Positions 1-5,538 of a stretch of DNA of 8,248 nucleotides are shown here, piece by piece. The notes under the pieces are model-generated. The model did no database searches and was not told the origin of the DNA. It was given only the letters and a program-made list of their open reading frames with translations. This DNA comes from an uncultured Alistipes sp. (GTDB taxonomy: Bacteria; Bacteroidota; Bacteroidia; Bacteroidales; Rikenellaceae). The position numbers and the translations under genes are program-made. The stretch is from positions 1 to 8,248 of the forward strand of contig CALBKP010000020.1 of the NCBI GenBank assembly GCA_937895825.1. The letters are read 5' to 3'. Numbering within the stretch: position 1 is the stretch's first letter; each line of letters opens with the position of its first letter.

Positions 1-5
1 AGGTA

Positions 6-43
6 GTTTTGGGACGCCGAAAACATTTCGGGTGCCCCAAAAC
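6..43. repeat. Imperfect palindrome (38 bp)
   Basis: The arms GTTTTGGG (6-13) and CCCAAAAC (36-43) pair over 8 bp. Inside them CCGAAA (17-22) pairs with TTTCGG (26-31) around a 3-nt loop, with a small asymmetric internal loop between the two helices. No T-run follows on either strand, so it is not a textbook intrinsic terminator. It could be a terminator-like end of a transcription unit left of the window, the end of a small mobile element, or a repeated extragenic palindrome. Confidence 0.5.
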
Positions 44-192
44 ACAACTTGCTATATTCGTTTGAACACGGCATTTTGCCGTACCGTCAACTGGGTGGGA
101 AAATACTTTATCGTAAAAGCAACATTGAGCGAGTACACTCTTTATAGACGAGTATTTCAAGCTCAAATACAAGTAGAAAATGTGGGCAAACA

Positions 193-263
193 CCCGCATT
201 TATGTACTATTTTGACCAATAATCAAAAACTGCCCCGCATTTATCTGCTATTTTGACCAATAA
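193..263. repeat. Direct repeat pair, 2 x 30 bp
   Basis: Copies at 193-222 and 234-263 begin CCCGCATTTAT and end CTATTTTGACCAATAA. They differ at only 2 of 30 positions and are spaced 41 bp start to start. The period is not a multiple of three, so the repeat is not conserved as protein repeats in one frame. The 11-nt interval is too short for a CRISPR spacer. Function is unknown; a DNA-binding site pair or remnant of a repeated element are both possible. Confidence 0.75.
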
Positions 264-276
264 GCCCCAATAAGCC
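257..276. repeat. Tandem 10-bp repeat x2
   Basis: CCAATAAGCC occurs twice back to back (257-266 and 267-276). Its first unit overlaps the end of the second 30-bp repeat copy, so the CCAATAA motif appears three times in this cluster. It may reflect slippage during replication. Confidence 0.6.
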
Positions 277-313
277 ACCGATGCTTGGACGAAATTTCAA
301 ATTCAACCTAACG

Positions 314-346
314 AAAAAGGGAAGCTGATTTTCTCAACTTCCCTTT
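314..346 (-). terminator. Intrinsic terminator of tRNA-Phe
   Basis: Read on the minus strand, the arms at 346-334 and 328-316 form a 13-bp stem (AAAGGGAAGTTGA with TCAGCTTCCCTTT) with one G-U wobble and a 5-nt loop. The 3' arm runs into five U residues (318-314), which overlap the stem end. It begins 5 nt after the tRNA 3' end. The matching plus-strand structure would have an A-C mismatch and no long T-run, so it acts on minus-strand transcripts. Confidence 0.8.
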
Positions 347-350
347 CAAG

Positions 351-423
351 TGGTGCCACCGGGATTCGAACCAGGGACACAAGGATTTTCAGTCCTTTGC
401 TCTACCAACTGAGCTATGGCACC
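351..423 (-). tRNA. tRNA-Phe (anticodon GAA)
   Basis: The 73-nt cloverleaf reads acceptor GGTGCCA/TGGCACC, D-stem GCTC/GAGC with an 8-nt loop, anticodon stem AAGGA/TCCTT with loop CTGAAAA (anticodon GAA, phenylalanine), a 5-nt variable loop, and T-loop TTCGAAT. The discriminator base is A73 and the 3' CCA is not encoded: the next bases are CTT, so CCA must be added by the nucleotidyltransferase. One oddity is the T-stem, CCTGG against CCCGG, which leaves a U-C mismatch at pair 51-63. All other stems pair fully. The gene has its own promoter and terminator and appears monocistronic. Confidence 0.96.
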
Positions 424-459
424 ATCGTTTATGTCTGCCTAACCTTGGTTAAGCGAGTG

Positions 460-490
460 CAAAGATAAGCACTTTTTTTAATTCTGCAAA
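460..490 (-). promoter_or_regulatory. Bacteroidota-type promoter of tRNA-Phe
   Basis: On the minus strand, TTTG (490-487) is followed after 19 nt by TATCTTTG (467-460). This matches the -33 TTTG and -7 TAnnTTTG elements of the primary sigma factor in Bacteroidota. Transcription would begin near 452-456, leaving a leader of about 30 nt before the mature tRNA 5' end at 423, to be removed by RNase P. Confidence 0.85.
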
Positions 491-554
491 CTTTTTACTG
501 AAAAATATTTACACTTTTTTACCAACATAACCCCCTGCTATCAATTAACACACA

Positions 555-578
555 GTTAGACAATGCATTACATCTAAC
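555..578. repeat. Operator-like dyad in the divergent spacer
   Basis: GTTAGA (555-560) and TCTAAC (573-578) are perfect inverted half-sites 12 bp apart, and the interval contains the palindrome AATGCATT (562-569), offset by one base from the outer centre. It lies between the two divergent promoters, about 65 bp upstream of the tRNA -33 element and 105 bp from the rml -33 element. It could be a protein-binding site or chance in AT-rich DNA. Confidence 0.3.
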
Positions 579-681
579 ACACCATTTCCTCACAATAGCA
601 CATATTTCACTCATATTAACGTTTGAAGCGTCTGATTTAAGACAACAATCCGCATAATTTACAGTCGATGCGATATCAAGA

Positions 682-713
682 TTTGGATTATCGCCACAAA
701 AATAGTATATTTG
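682..713 (+). promoter_or_regulatory. Bacteroidota-type promoter of the rml operon
   Basis: TTTG (682-685) is followed after a 20-nt spacer by TATATTTG (706-713), an exact fit to the -33 and -7 consensus. The start of transcription should fall near 718-722, giving a leader of about 70 nt before the rmlA start codon at 790. It is the only strong promoter I see for the four rml genes. Confidence 0.85.
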
Positions 714-720
714 TGTGATA

Positions 721-750
721 AACGCATACGCTGCGGCGTGCGTAAGCGTT
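721..750 (+). promoter_or_regulatory. 5' leader hairpin of the rml mRNA
   Basis: AACGC (721-725) and TACGC (727-731) pair with GCGTA (740-744) and GCGTT (746-750), giving two 5-bp helices separated by one A-A mismatch, with an 8-nt loop. The hairpin lies almost at the predicted 5' end of the transcript and about 40 nt before the start codon, so it does not cover the ribosome site. A role in protecting the mRNA 5' end is plausible; the dyad could also be an operator in DNA. No known riboswitch is recognised. Confidence 0.5.
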
Positions 751-789
751 ACGTATAAACAAGAACCACACGGAGCAGAAAAAGGATAT

Positions 790-1656
790 ATGAAAGGTAT
801 TGTTTTGGCCGGCGGAAGCGGCACACGTCTCTACCCCATAACCAAGGGCGTAAGCAAGCAATTACTCCCCATCTTCGACAAGCCAATGGTATACTACCCC
901 ATCTCGGCACTTATGATGGCGGGCATACGCGAGGTACTTATCATATCGACACCGCAGGATCTACCCTCGTTTCGACGACTCTTAGGCTCGGGCAAGGAAC
1001 TTGGCATGCGATTCTCATACGCCGAGCAGCCACAGCCCAACGGCCTTGCCGAGGCCTTTATCATTGGCCGTGAGTTTGTGGGTAGCGACGCTGTTTGTCT
1101 TGTCCTTGGTGACAACATATTCCACGGCGCAGGCTTCGATGAGATCCTCCGCAAGGCAGCACAGCGTACCGAGGTAGAAGGCCATGCCACGGTCTTTGGC
1201 TACCGTGTAGATCGCCCCGAGAGGTATGGAGTCGTGGAGTTTGACCATAACGGCCATGCTATATCTATCGAGGAGAAGCCCACACAGCCACGTTCGGACT
1301 ATGCCGTAACGGGATTATATTTCTACCCCAACAGCGTCTTGGACATAGCCTCTAAGGTGACTCCATCGGCACGTGGCGAGTTGGAGATTACATCGGTAAA
1401 TCAGACATACCTCGAGCGCGGAGAGCTAAGCGTTGAGATCCTTGACCGCGGCTTTGCTTGGCTCGACACTGGCACGCACGACTCGTTAGCTGAGGCCTCC
1501 ATTTTTGTCGAGGTCATCGAGAAGCGTCAGGGACAGAAGATTGCCTGCTTGGAGGAGATAGCTTGGCGCAACGGCTGGATCACACGCGAAGAGATGCACC
1601 GTCTGGCTGAGCCCATGAAGAGTAACCAGTATGGTCAATATCTACTTAAGCTATGA
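790..1656 (+). CDS. rmlA (rfbA): Glucose-1-phosphate thymidylyltransferase RmlA
   Basis: RmlA joins glucose-1-phosphate and dTTP to give dTDP-glucose and pyrophosphate, the first and normally feedback-controlled step of dTDP-L-rhamnose synthesis in the cytoplasm. The 288-residue product has the usual family length. Visible motifs are the nucleotide loop GGSGTRLYP (8-16), SKQLLPIFDKPM (22-33), GLAEA (85-89), LGDN (106-109, with D108 as expected metal ligand), EEKP (161-164), RGELEIT (195-201) and LDTGTHDSL (225-233, with D226 as second metal ligand). I start at ATG 790 because the family begins MKGIVLAGG. The in-frame GTG at 715 lies at the promoter -7 element, before the expected transcript start. 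A weak AAAGGA precedes the ATG by 3 nt. The stop overlaps the rmlC start as ATGA. No key residue is missing. Confidence 0.97.
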   Translation: MKGIVLAGGSGTRLYPITKGVSKQLLPIFDKPMVYYPISALMMAGIREVLIISTPQDLPSFRRLLGSGKELGMRFSYAEQPQPNGLAEAFIIGREFVGSDAVCLVLGDNIFHGAGFDEILRKAAQRTEVEGHATVFGYRVDRPERYGVVEFDHNGHAISIEEKPTQPRSDYAVTGLYFYPNSVLDIASKVTPSARGELEITSVNQTYLERGELSVEILDRGFAWLDTGTHDSLAEASIFVEVIEKRQGQKIACLEEIAWRNGWITREEMHRLAEPMKSNQYGQYLLKL

Positions 1657-2225
1657 GAATCATAAACACCGATATAGAGGGCGTTTTTATCTTTGAGCCC
1701 GATGTCTATGCTGACGAGCGCGGATACTTCTTCGAATCGTTCAGCGAGCGCGATTTCACGCGTTTAACTGGTATTGACACGTATTTCGTTCAGGACAACG
1801 AGTCGCGTTCGAAGGCGGGTGTTGTGCGTGGGCTACATTTCCAGCGTCCGCCACATGCACAGTCTAAGTTAGTACGCGTTGTCGAGGGAGAGATTTTGGA
1901 CGTTGCCGTAGACATACGCCGTGGCTCACCCACGTTTGGTCGCTATGTTGCCACGGTGCTCAGTGGTGAAAATCATCGACAGCTATTCATTCCCCGCGGC
2001 TTTGCCCACGGCTTTGTTGCACTATGCGACTCTATCGTGGCGTACAAGTGCGACAGCCTCTACGCTCCCGAGTGCGAAGGTGCCATACGCTGGGACGATT
2101 CGACACTTGCCATTGACTGGTGCATAGATCACGACCAAGCAATACTCTCAAATAAGGACTTAGCAAACGCTACGCTCGATGAGTGTGGCGAGTTGTTCGA
2201 CTATAACACCAACTACTATGCGTAG
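1653..2225 (+). CDS. rmlC (rfbC): dTDP-4-dehydrorhamnose 3,5-epimerase RmlC
   Basis: RmlC inverts C3 and C5 of dTDP-4-keto-6-deoxyglucose to give dTDP-4-keto-L-rhamnose. The 190-residue product matches the single-domain cupin family (about 180-190). The hallmark RGLHFQ (59-64) carries the catalytic histidine H62. Also visible are DERGYFFESF (21-30), QDNESRSKAGVVRG (47-60), the strand segment VVEGEILDVAVDIRRGSPTFG (76-96), IPRGFAHGF (113-121), YKCDSLYAPE (131-140) and IRWDD (145-149). The start overlaps the rmlA stop by 4 nt and the end overlaps rmlD by 8 nt, so translation is probably coupled. Gene order A-C-D-B is seen in many Bacteroidota, although in this pathway RmlB acts before RmlC. Nothing appears damaged. 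Confidence 0.97.
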   Translation: MRIINTDIEGVFIFEPDVYADERGYFFESFSERDFTRLTGIDTYFVQDNESRSKAGVVRGLHFQRPPHAQSKLVRVVEGEILDVAVDIRRGSPTFGRYVATVLSGENHRQLFIPRGFAHGFVALCDSIVAYKCDSLYAPECEGAIRWDDSTLAIDWCIDHDQAILSNKDLANATLDECGELFDYNTNYYA

Positions 2226-3084
2226 GATACTCGTTACAGGCGGCTTCGGTCAGTTGGGACAGGCGATATTCGTAATGTCGAAAGATAGCCATAACCTTTA
2301 CTCCATTGCCACGCGTGCCGAGCTCGACATAACGGATGGCGGAGCATTGGAGCGTTACGTTACGGAGCTCTCCATTGACACAATCGTCAACTGCGCTGCC
2401 TATACCAATGTCGAGGGTGCTGAGGATAATGCCGATAGTGCCTACGCCATAAATAGTGATGCCGTAGCAACGATAGCCAACGTCTGCAACAAACACGGCA
2501 TAAAACTTATCCACATCTCCACGGACTATGTCTTTGGGGGTGACAGCGGGCGAGATACACCCTACCGCGAGGATGACACCCCATCGCCAATAAATGTTTA
2601 CGGTGCAAGTAAGGCTTCGGGCGAACGTGATGCGCTACGTGCTGCGTGTTGCATTGTCATCCGCACTTCATGGCTCTACGCTCCGTGGGGTAAGAACTTT
2701 ATGCTCACCATACTACGCCTTTCAGAAGGCAATGAGGAGCTTCGGGTTGTCAATGATCAACACGGCACACCAACCTCAGCACTCGCTCTTGCCGAGACCA
2801 TAGTAAACATCATTGACAACGGCTCCATGGATTCCATGTCTGGAATTTACCACTACACGGATGGGGGCGCTACTACATGGTACGACTTTGCACGAGAGAT
2901 AGTAGCAAGTGTGGGCATTGAGGGTTGCCATGTGGTGGCATGCAGCACAAGTGAGCGCAAGACAAAAGCTCGACGACCAGCCTACTCGGTGCTTGATACC
3001 AGACGCATAGCGCATATCGAGGGTGTAAGGATACTACCATGGAGAGAGCGCCTGAGTGAAGTTATGAATTTAATAAAGGAATGA
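2218..3084 (+). CDS. rmlD (rfbD): dTDP-4-dehydrorhamnose reductase RmlD
   Basis: RmlD reduces dTDP-4-keto-L-rhamnose with NAD(P)H to dTDP-L-rhamnose, the last step of the pathway. The 288-residue protein is a short-chain dehydrogenase of the extended type: Rossmann motif TGGFGQLG (7-14), NCAAYTNVEGAE (58-69), STDYVF (101-106) and the catalytic YGASK (128-132, Y128 and K132). It then has RTSWLY and, further on, GIYHYTDGG in the substrate-binding half. I choose ATG 2218 because the family begins directly before the RILVTGG strand; an upstream start at 2179 would add 13 unrelated residues encoded inside rmlC. The gene overlaps rmlC by 8 nt and rmlB by 4 nt (ATGA). Length and motifs are intact. 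Confidence 0.96.
   Translation: MRRILVTGGFGQLGQAIFVMSKDSHNLYSIATRAELDITDGGALERYVTELSIDTIVNCAAYTNVEGAEDNADSAYAINSDAVATIANVCNKHGIKLIHISTDYVFGGDSGRDTPYREDDTPSPINVYGASKASGERDALRAACCIVIRTSWLYAPWGKNFMLTILRLSEGNEELRVVNDQHGTPTSALALAETIVNIIDNGSMDSMSGIYHYTDGGATTWYDFAREIVASVGIEGCHVVACSTSERKTKARRPAYSVLDTRRIAHIEGVRILPWRERLSEVMNLIKE
3075..3080 (+). promoter_or_regulatory. Shine-Dalgarno-like site before rmlB
   Basis: AAAGGA directly abuts the first rmlB ATG (3081) with no spacing, but lies 6 nt before a second in-frame ATG at 3087. If ribosomes use this site, the actual start may be 3087, shortening RmlB by two residues. Bacteroidota depend little on Shine-Dalgarno pairing, so the site does not settle the start. 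Confidence 0.35.
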
Positions 3085-4112
3085 TTATGACACGACGCAA
3101 TATACTTATCACCGGTGGTGCTGGTTTTATTGGCAGCCACGTAGTTAGGCTCTTTACAACGAAGTACCCCGACTACCATATTGTCACACTCGACAAGCTA
3201 ACCTACGCTGGCAACACGGCAAATATCGCCGATGTGATGCAGCTCGAGAACCACACCTTCATCGAGGGTGACATTACGAATGCCGCACTCGTTGAGCGCA
3301 TCTTTAGCGACTACGCCATTGATGGAGTCCTTCATCTTGCTGCCGAAAGCCACGTTGACCGTTCGATAAGTGCTCCGCTGGTATTTGCTCATAACAACAT
3401 CATCGGCACGCTCACACTCCTCGAGGCAGCACGCAAGGCGTGGGATGGCCAGTACGACGGTAAGCGTTTCCACCACATATCTACCGATGAGGTATATGGA
3501 GCCCTCGAGCTCGATGGTGGTAAGTTTACCGAAGATACACGCTACGATCCCCACTCGCCATACTCGGCATCGAAGGCATCGTCGGACCACTTCGTGCGTG
3601 CATATCACGACACCTACGGGTTACCTACGGTCATAACCAACTGCTCGAATAACTATGGTGAGAGACAGTATCCCGAGAAACTGATACCTTTATTTATATA
3701 TAACATTGTCAACCGCCGCCCACTGCCAGTCTACGGCACAGGCCTCAACATTCGCGACTGGCTATACGTAGGCGACCACGCACGCGCCCTCGACACGGTA
3801 TTTCATCATGCCGAAAGTGGTGCAACGTATAATATTGGCGGTGATAACGAGTGGACAAATATCGACCTTGTGCGCCAGCTGATAGCTATCGTCGACGAGG
3901 AGCTCGGCCGCGAGAAGGGCGAGAGCGAGGCACTGATAAGCTACGTGGACGATCGTGCTGGCCACGACTTACGCTACGCCATAGATTCATCGAAGCTTCA
4001 GCACGACTTAGGATGGCACGCCGAGACACCGTTCGAGGAGGGTCTACGTCGCACCGTGCGTTGGTATTTGTCAAATAGGGATTGGGCAGAAGAGAGCCTG
4101 AAGCGTAAGTAG
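3081..4112 (+). CDS. rmlB (rfbB): dTDP-glucose 4,6-dehydratase RmlB
   Basis: RmlB converts dTDP-glucose to dTDP-4-keto-6-deoxyglucose using tightly bound NAD+, the second step of the pathway. The 343-residue product fits the family (about 330-360). It shows the NAD loop TGGAGFIGSH (11-20), DKLTYAGN (38-45), HLAAESHVDRS (85-95), STDEVYG (134-140) with catalytic D136 and E137, YSASK (161-165) with Y161 and K165, and the NCSNNYGERQYPEKLIP substrate segment further on. The start at 3081 overlaps the rmlD stop as ATGA; ATG 3087 is an alternative with better Shine-Dalgarno spacing. The stop at 4110-4112 is one base from the stop of convergent ribF, and I see no terminator between them. This is the last gene of the rml operon. 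Confidence 0.97.
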   Translation: MIMTRRNILITGGAGFIGSHVVRLFTTKYPDYHIVTLDKLTYAGNTANIADVMQLENHTFIEGDITNAALVERIFSDYAIDGVLHLAAESHVDRSISAPLVFAHNNIIGTLTLLEAARKAWDGQYDGKRFHHISTDEVYGALELDGGKFTEDTRYDPHSPYSASKASSDHFVRAYHDTYGLPTVITNCSNNYGERQYPEKLIPLFIYNIVNRRPLPVYGTGLNIRDWLYVGDHARALDTVFHHAESGATYNIGGDNEWTNIDLVRQLIAIVDEELGREKGESEALISYVDDRAGHDLRYAIDSSKLQHDLGWHAETPFEEGLRRTVRWYLSNRDWAEESLKRK

Positions 4113-4113
4113 C

Positions 4114-4860
4114 TTAGAAGACGAGCATAACCTCGCCATCATCCAAATTAGGGATATATATTCTACGATTGTCAATTGTGGCAATCTGCTCATCATGTGC
4201 GTTACCACGCACTACATGGCAGGGGTACTTACCAGTAGGAGGCAGCAGCTTGTAGTCATCTGTGCCACGTATTACGCCATCAACCACGTTGCCGCACACT
4301 CGATAGCCTGCACCAAGTAGCTCCTTAGCACGCGACATATCACCCGCGTTTACGACGTTACGCACTACGGTCGAGCTTATCTTATCGCCCGCGACAGTAT
4401 GTTGCGCCACTCGCTCAAGCTCGAAGCCACACTCCACGGCGAGGGGTTGCAGGCGGTCGTAGTTACCCTCGCTACCCTGACCAAGGCGATGATTATATCC
4501 TACAATCATACCCACCATACCAAGCCTCTCGACAAGCGTACGACGCACGAACTCCTCGTATGGCTGCGCGCGGAACTCATCGTCGAAATGTGCCACAACA
4601 ACACGATCAACGCCCGCCTCGGCGAGAAGTGCCACGCGTTCATCCACCGTAGTCAACAGTTGCATGCCCTCGGCACGCCCCATAGCGATACGCGGATGCG
4701 GGTCGAACGTAACGACTACACTCTCGGCATCCAATCGTGCAGCCATACGCTTAAGATGGTCAAGCAACACACGATGACCAGCGTGGACACCATCGAACGA
4801 GCCGATAGTGACCACACTGCGCGATGGTGTAGATATGTTAAAGTTGAAATCTACCTTCAT
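4114..4860 (-). CDS. ribF: RibF-like FAD synthetase with reduced kinase half
   Basis: RibF proteins make FMN from riboflavin (C-terminal kinase) and FAD from FMN (N-terminal adenylyltransferase). The adenylyltransferase half is complete: TIGSFDGVHAGH (18-29), VTFDPHPR (50-57), LLTTVDER (68-75), VGYNHRLGQGSEGNYDRL (120-137) and ISSTVVR (161-167). The C-terminal part is unusual. It starts like the kinase barrel (YRVCGNVVDGVIRG, 186-199) and has LPPTGKYPCHV (206-216), but the GRxxGFPTAN nucleotide motif is absent. The protein ends at 248 residues, where usual bifunctional RibF has about 305-320, so the segment that normally carries the catalytic glutamate is missing too. I infer it makes FAD from FMN and lacks riboflavin kinase activity. 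There is no frameshift sign; the stop sits one base from rmlB. It starts 2 nt after the rex stop, so it is probably translated with rex. Confidence 0.88.
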   Translation of the reverse strand: MKVDFNFNISTPSRSVVTIGSFDGVHAGHRVLLDHLKRMAARLDAESVVVTFDPHPRIAMGRAEGMQLLTTVDERVALLAEAGVDRVVVAHFDDEFRAQPYEEFVRRTLVERLGMVGMIVGYNHRLGQGSEGNYDRLQPLAVECGFELERVAQHTVAGDKISSTVVRNVVNAGDMSRAKELLGAGYRVCGNVVDGVIRGTDDYKLLPPTGKYPCHVVRGNAHDEQIATIDNRRIYIPNLDDGEVMLVF

Positions 4861-4862
4861 GA

Positions 4863-5510
4863 TCAGTTGTTACTCTCCTCAGCAACCTTTACGAAGTAGG
4901 CGACCTTCTCCAAAAGTGTGGTGATATCGTAGTTCTCAACGACAATGCCCTGCGGGAAGTTGAGCGGTGCAGAGGTAAAGTTAAGCACACCCTTAATGCC
5001 TGCGTTGATGATTGGAAGCACGAGTGTAGATGCTACCGACGTGGGCGATGATACAATAACGATGCTTATATCCAACTCCTCGACACGCTCCTCAAACTCG
5101 TCAATATGGTAACACGGGATGTTATCAATCGTCGAGCCAACCTTGTGCTCATCGACATCGAAGGCTGCTGTGATGCGCAACTTTAGACCCTTGCCATTGA
5201 AATACTTTGTCACGGCCTGACCGAGGTGACCCATACCAATAATGGCCATATGCATTGGTTGCTCGCTATAGAGTATGCCATTGATAAAGTCGATAAGCAC
5301 CTTCACGTCGTAGCCCTTCTTTGTATCACTCGAAAAGCCTATTAGCATAAGGTCGCGACGCACCTGTACCGCCGTGATACCATGCATACCAGCCAACACG
5401 TGCGAGAAGATATGGGTGATACCCTGCGCATGGCACTTGAGCAGCGTGCGACGATACTCGCTTAGTCGCTCAATAGTCTTTTCTGGTATTGGTGATGATA
5501 TATTTGCCAT
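4863..5510 (-). CDS. rex: Redox-sensing transcriptional repressor Rex
   Basis: Rex is a dimeric repressor that leaves its operators when NADH rises relative to NAD+, usually relieving genes of fermentation and anaerobic respiration. The 215-residue protein has normal family length. An N-terminal winged helix (about 8-80) contains IPEKTIERLSEYRR (8-21), the recognition segment TAVQVRRDL (46-54) and the wing ending GYDV (66-69). A Rossmann NAD(H) domain follows, with IIGMGHLG (90-97), AAFDVDEHKVG (115-125), a segment containing IPCYHIDE, GVLNFTSAPLNFPQG and the VVENYDI region. The C-terminal helix used for domain swapping follows. The wing differs from the FGEFGxRGxGY form of Gram-positive Rex, as expected in Bacteroidota. 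It lies 28 nt after the LysM gene and 2 nt before ribF. I found no convincing Rex operator in the window. Confidence 0.94.
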   Translation of the reverse strand: MANISSPIPEKTIERLSEYRRTLLKCHAQGITHIFSHVLAGMHGITAVQVRRDLMLIGFSSDTKKGYDVKVLIDFINGILYSEQPMHMAIIGMGHLGQAVTKYFNGKGLKLRITAAFDVDEHKVGSTIDNIPCYHIDEFEERVEELDISIVIVSSPTSVASTLVLPIINAGIKGVLNFTSAPLNFPQGIVVENYDITTLLEKVAYFVKVAEESNN

Positions 5511-5538
5511 CGTCTTGCTCTTAGTTAATTAAAGATCG

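Larger units (their letters stand above)
1..350. other. Gene-poor AT-rich spacer downstream of tRNA-Phe
   Basis: I see no convincing gene here. The longest open frame (32-256, plus) starts at a GTG inside a palindrome, has no recognisable domain and runs through direct repeats in two different reading frames. The stretch holds an imperfect palindrome (6-43), a small perfect hairpin with a 6-bp stem and 3-nt loop (68-82), a duplicated 30-bp repeat (193-263), a 10-bp tandem repeat (257-276) and the terminator of the minus-strand tRNA (314-346). Composition is visibly richer in A and T than the genes to the right. The ground downstream of a tRNA 3' end is a common landing place for integrating elements, but I found no copy of the tRNA 3' end here that would mark an attachment site. 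Confidence 0.6.
424..789. other. Divergent spacer between tRNA-Phe and rmlA
   Basis: This 366-nt spacer separates the minus-strand tRNA from the plus-strand rml operon. It contains the tRNA promoter (460-490), the rml promoter (682-713) and a leader hairpin (721-750). The central part, about 491-681, is AT-rich with a dyad at 555-578 and otherwise nothing I can name. A minus-strand open frame across 519-824 has no family features and runs antisense through the rmlA promoter and start, so I do not call it a gene. Confidence 0.6.

Noticed and set aside
32..256. Plus-strand open frame of 74 codons in the left spacer
   Set aside because: It starts with GTG inside a palindrome, has no recognisable domain or ribosome site, and crosses direct repeats whose 41-bp period changes reading frame.
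193..263. CRISPR array
   Set aside because: There are only two repeat copies with an 11-nt interval, far too short for spacers, and no cas gene is present.
348..353. Encoded CCA tail of tRNA-Phe
   Set aside because: The apparent CCA is made of acceptor-stem bases 71-72 and the discriminator base; the following three bases are CTT.
715..789. N-terminal extension of RmlA from GTG 715
   Set aside because: The GTG is next to the -7 box, before the expected transcript start, and RmlA proteins begin at MKGIVLAGG.
519..824. Minus-strand open frame of 101 codons antisense to the rml promoter
   Set aside because: It runs through the rml promoter, leader and rmlA start on the opposite strand and its product has no family features.
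3198..4074. Antisense and frame-shifted open frames inside rmlB
   Set aside because: They overlap a gene with intact family motifs and show no protein features of their own.
5511..5538. Rex operator upstream of rex
   Set aside because: Only the palindrome TTAATTAA (5525-5532) is present. It does not match the TTGTGAA-n-TTCACAA type site and is common by chance in AT-rich gaps.
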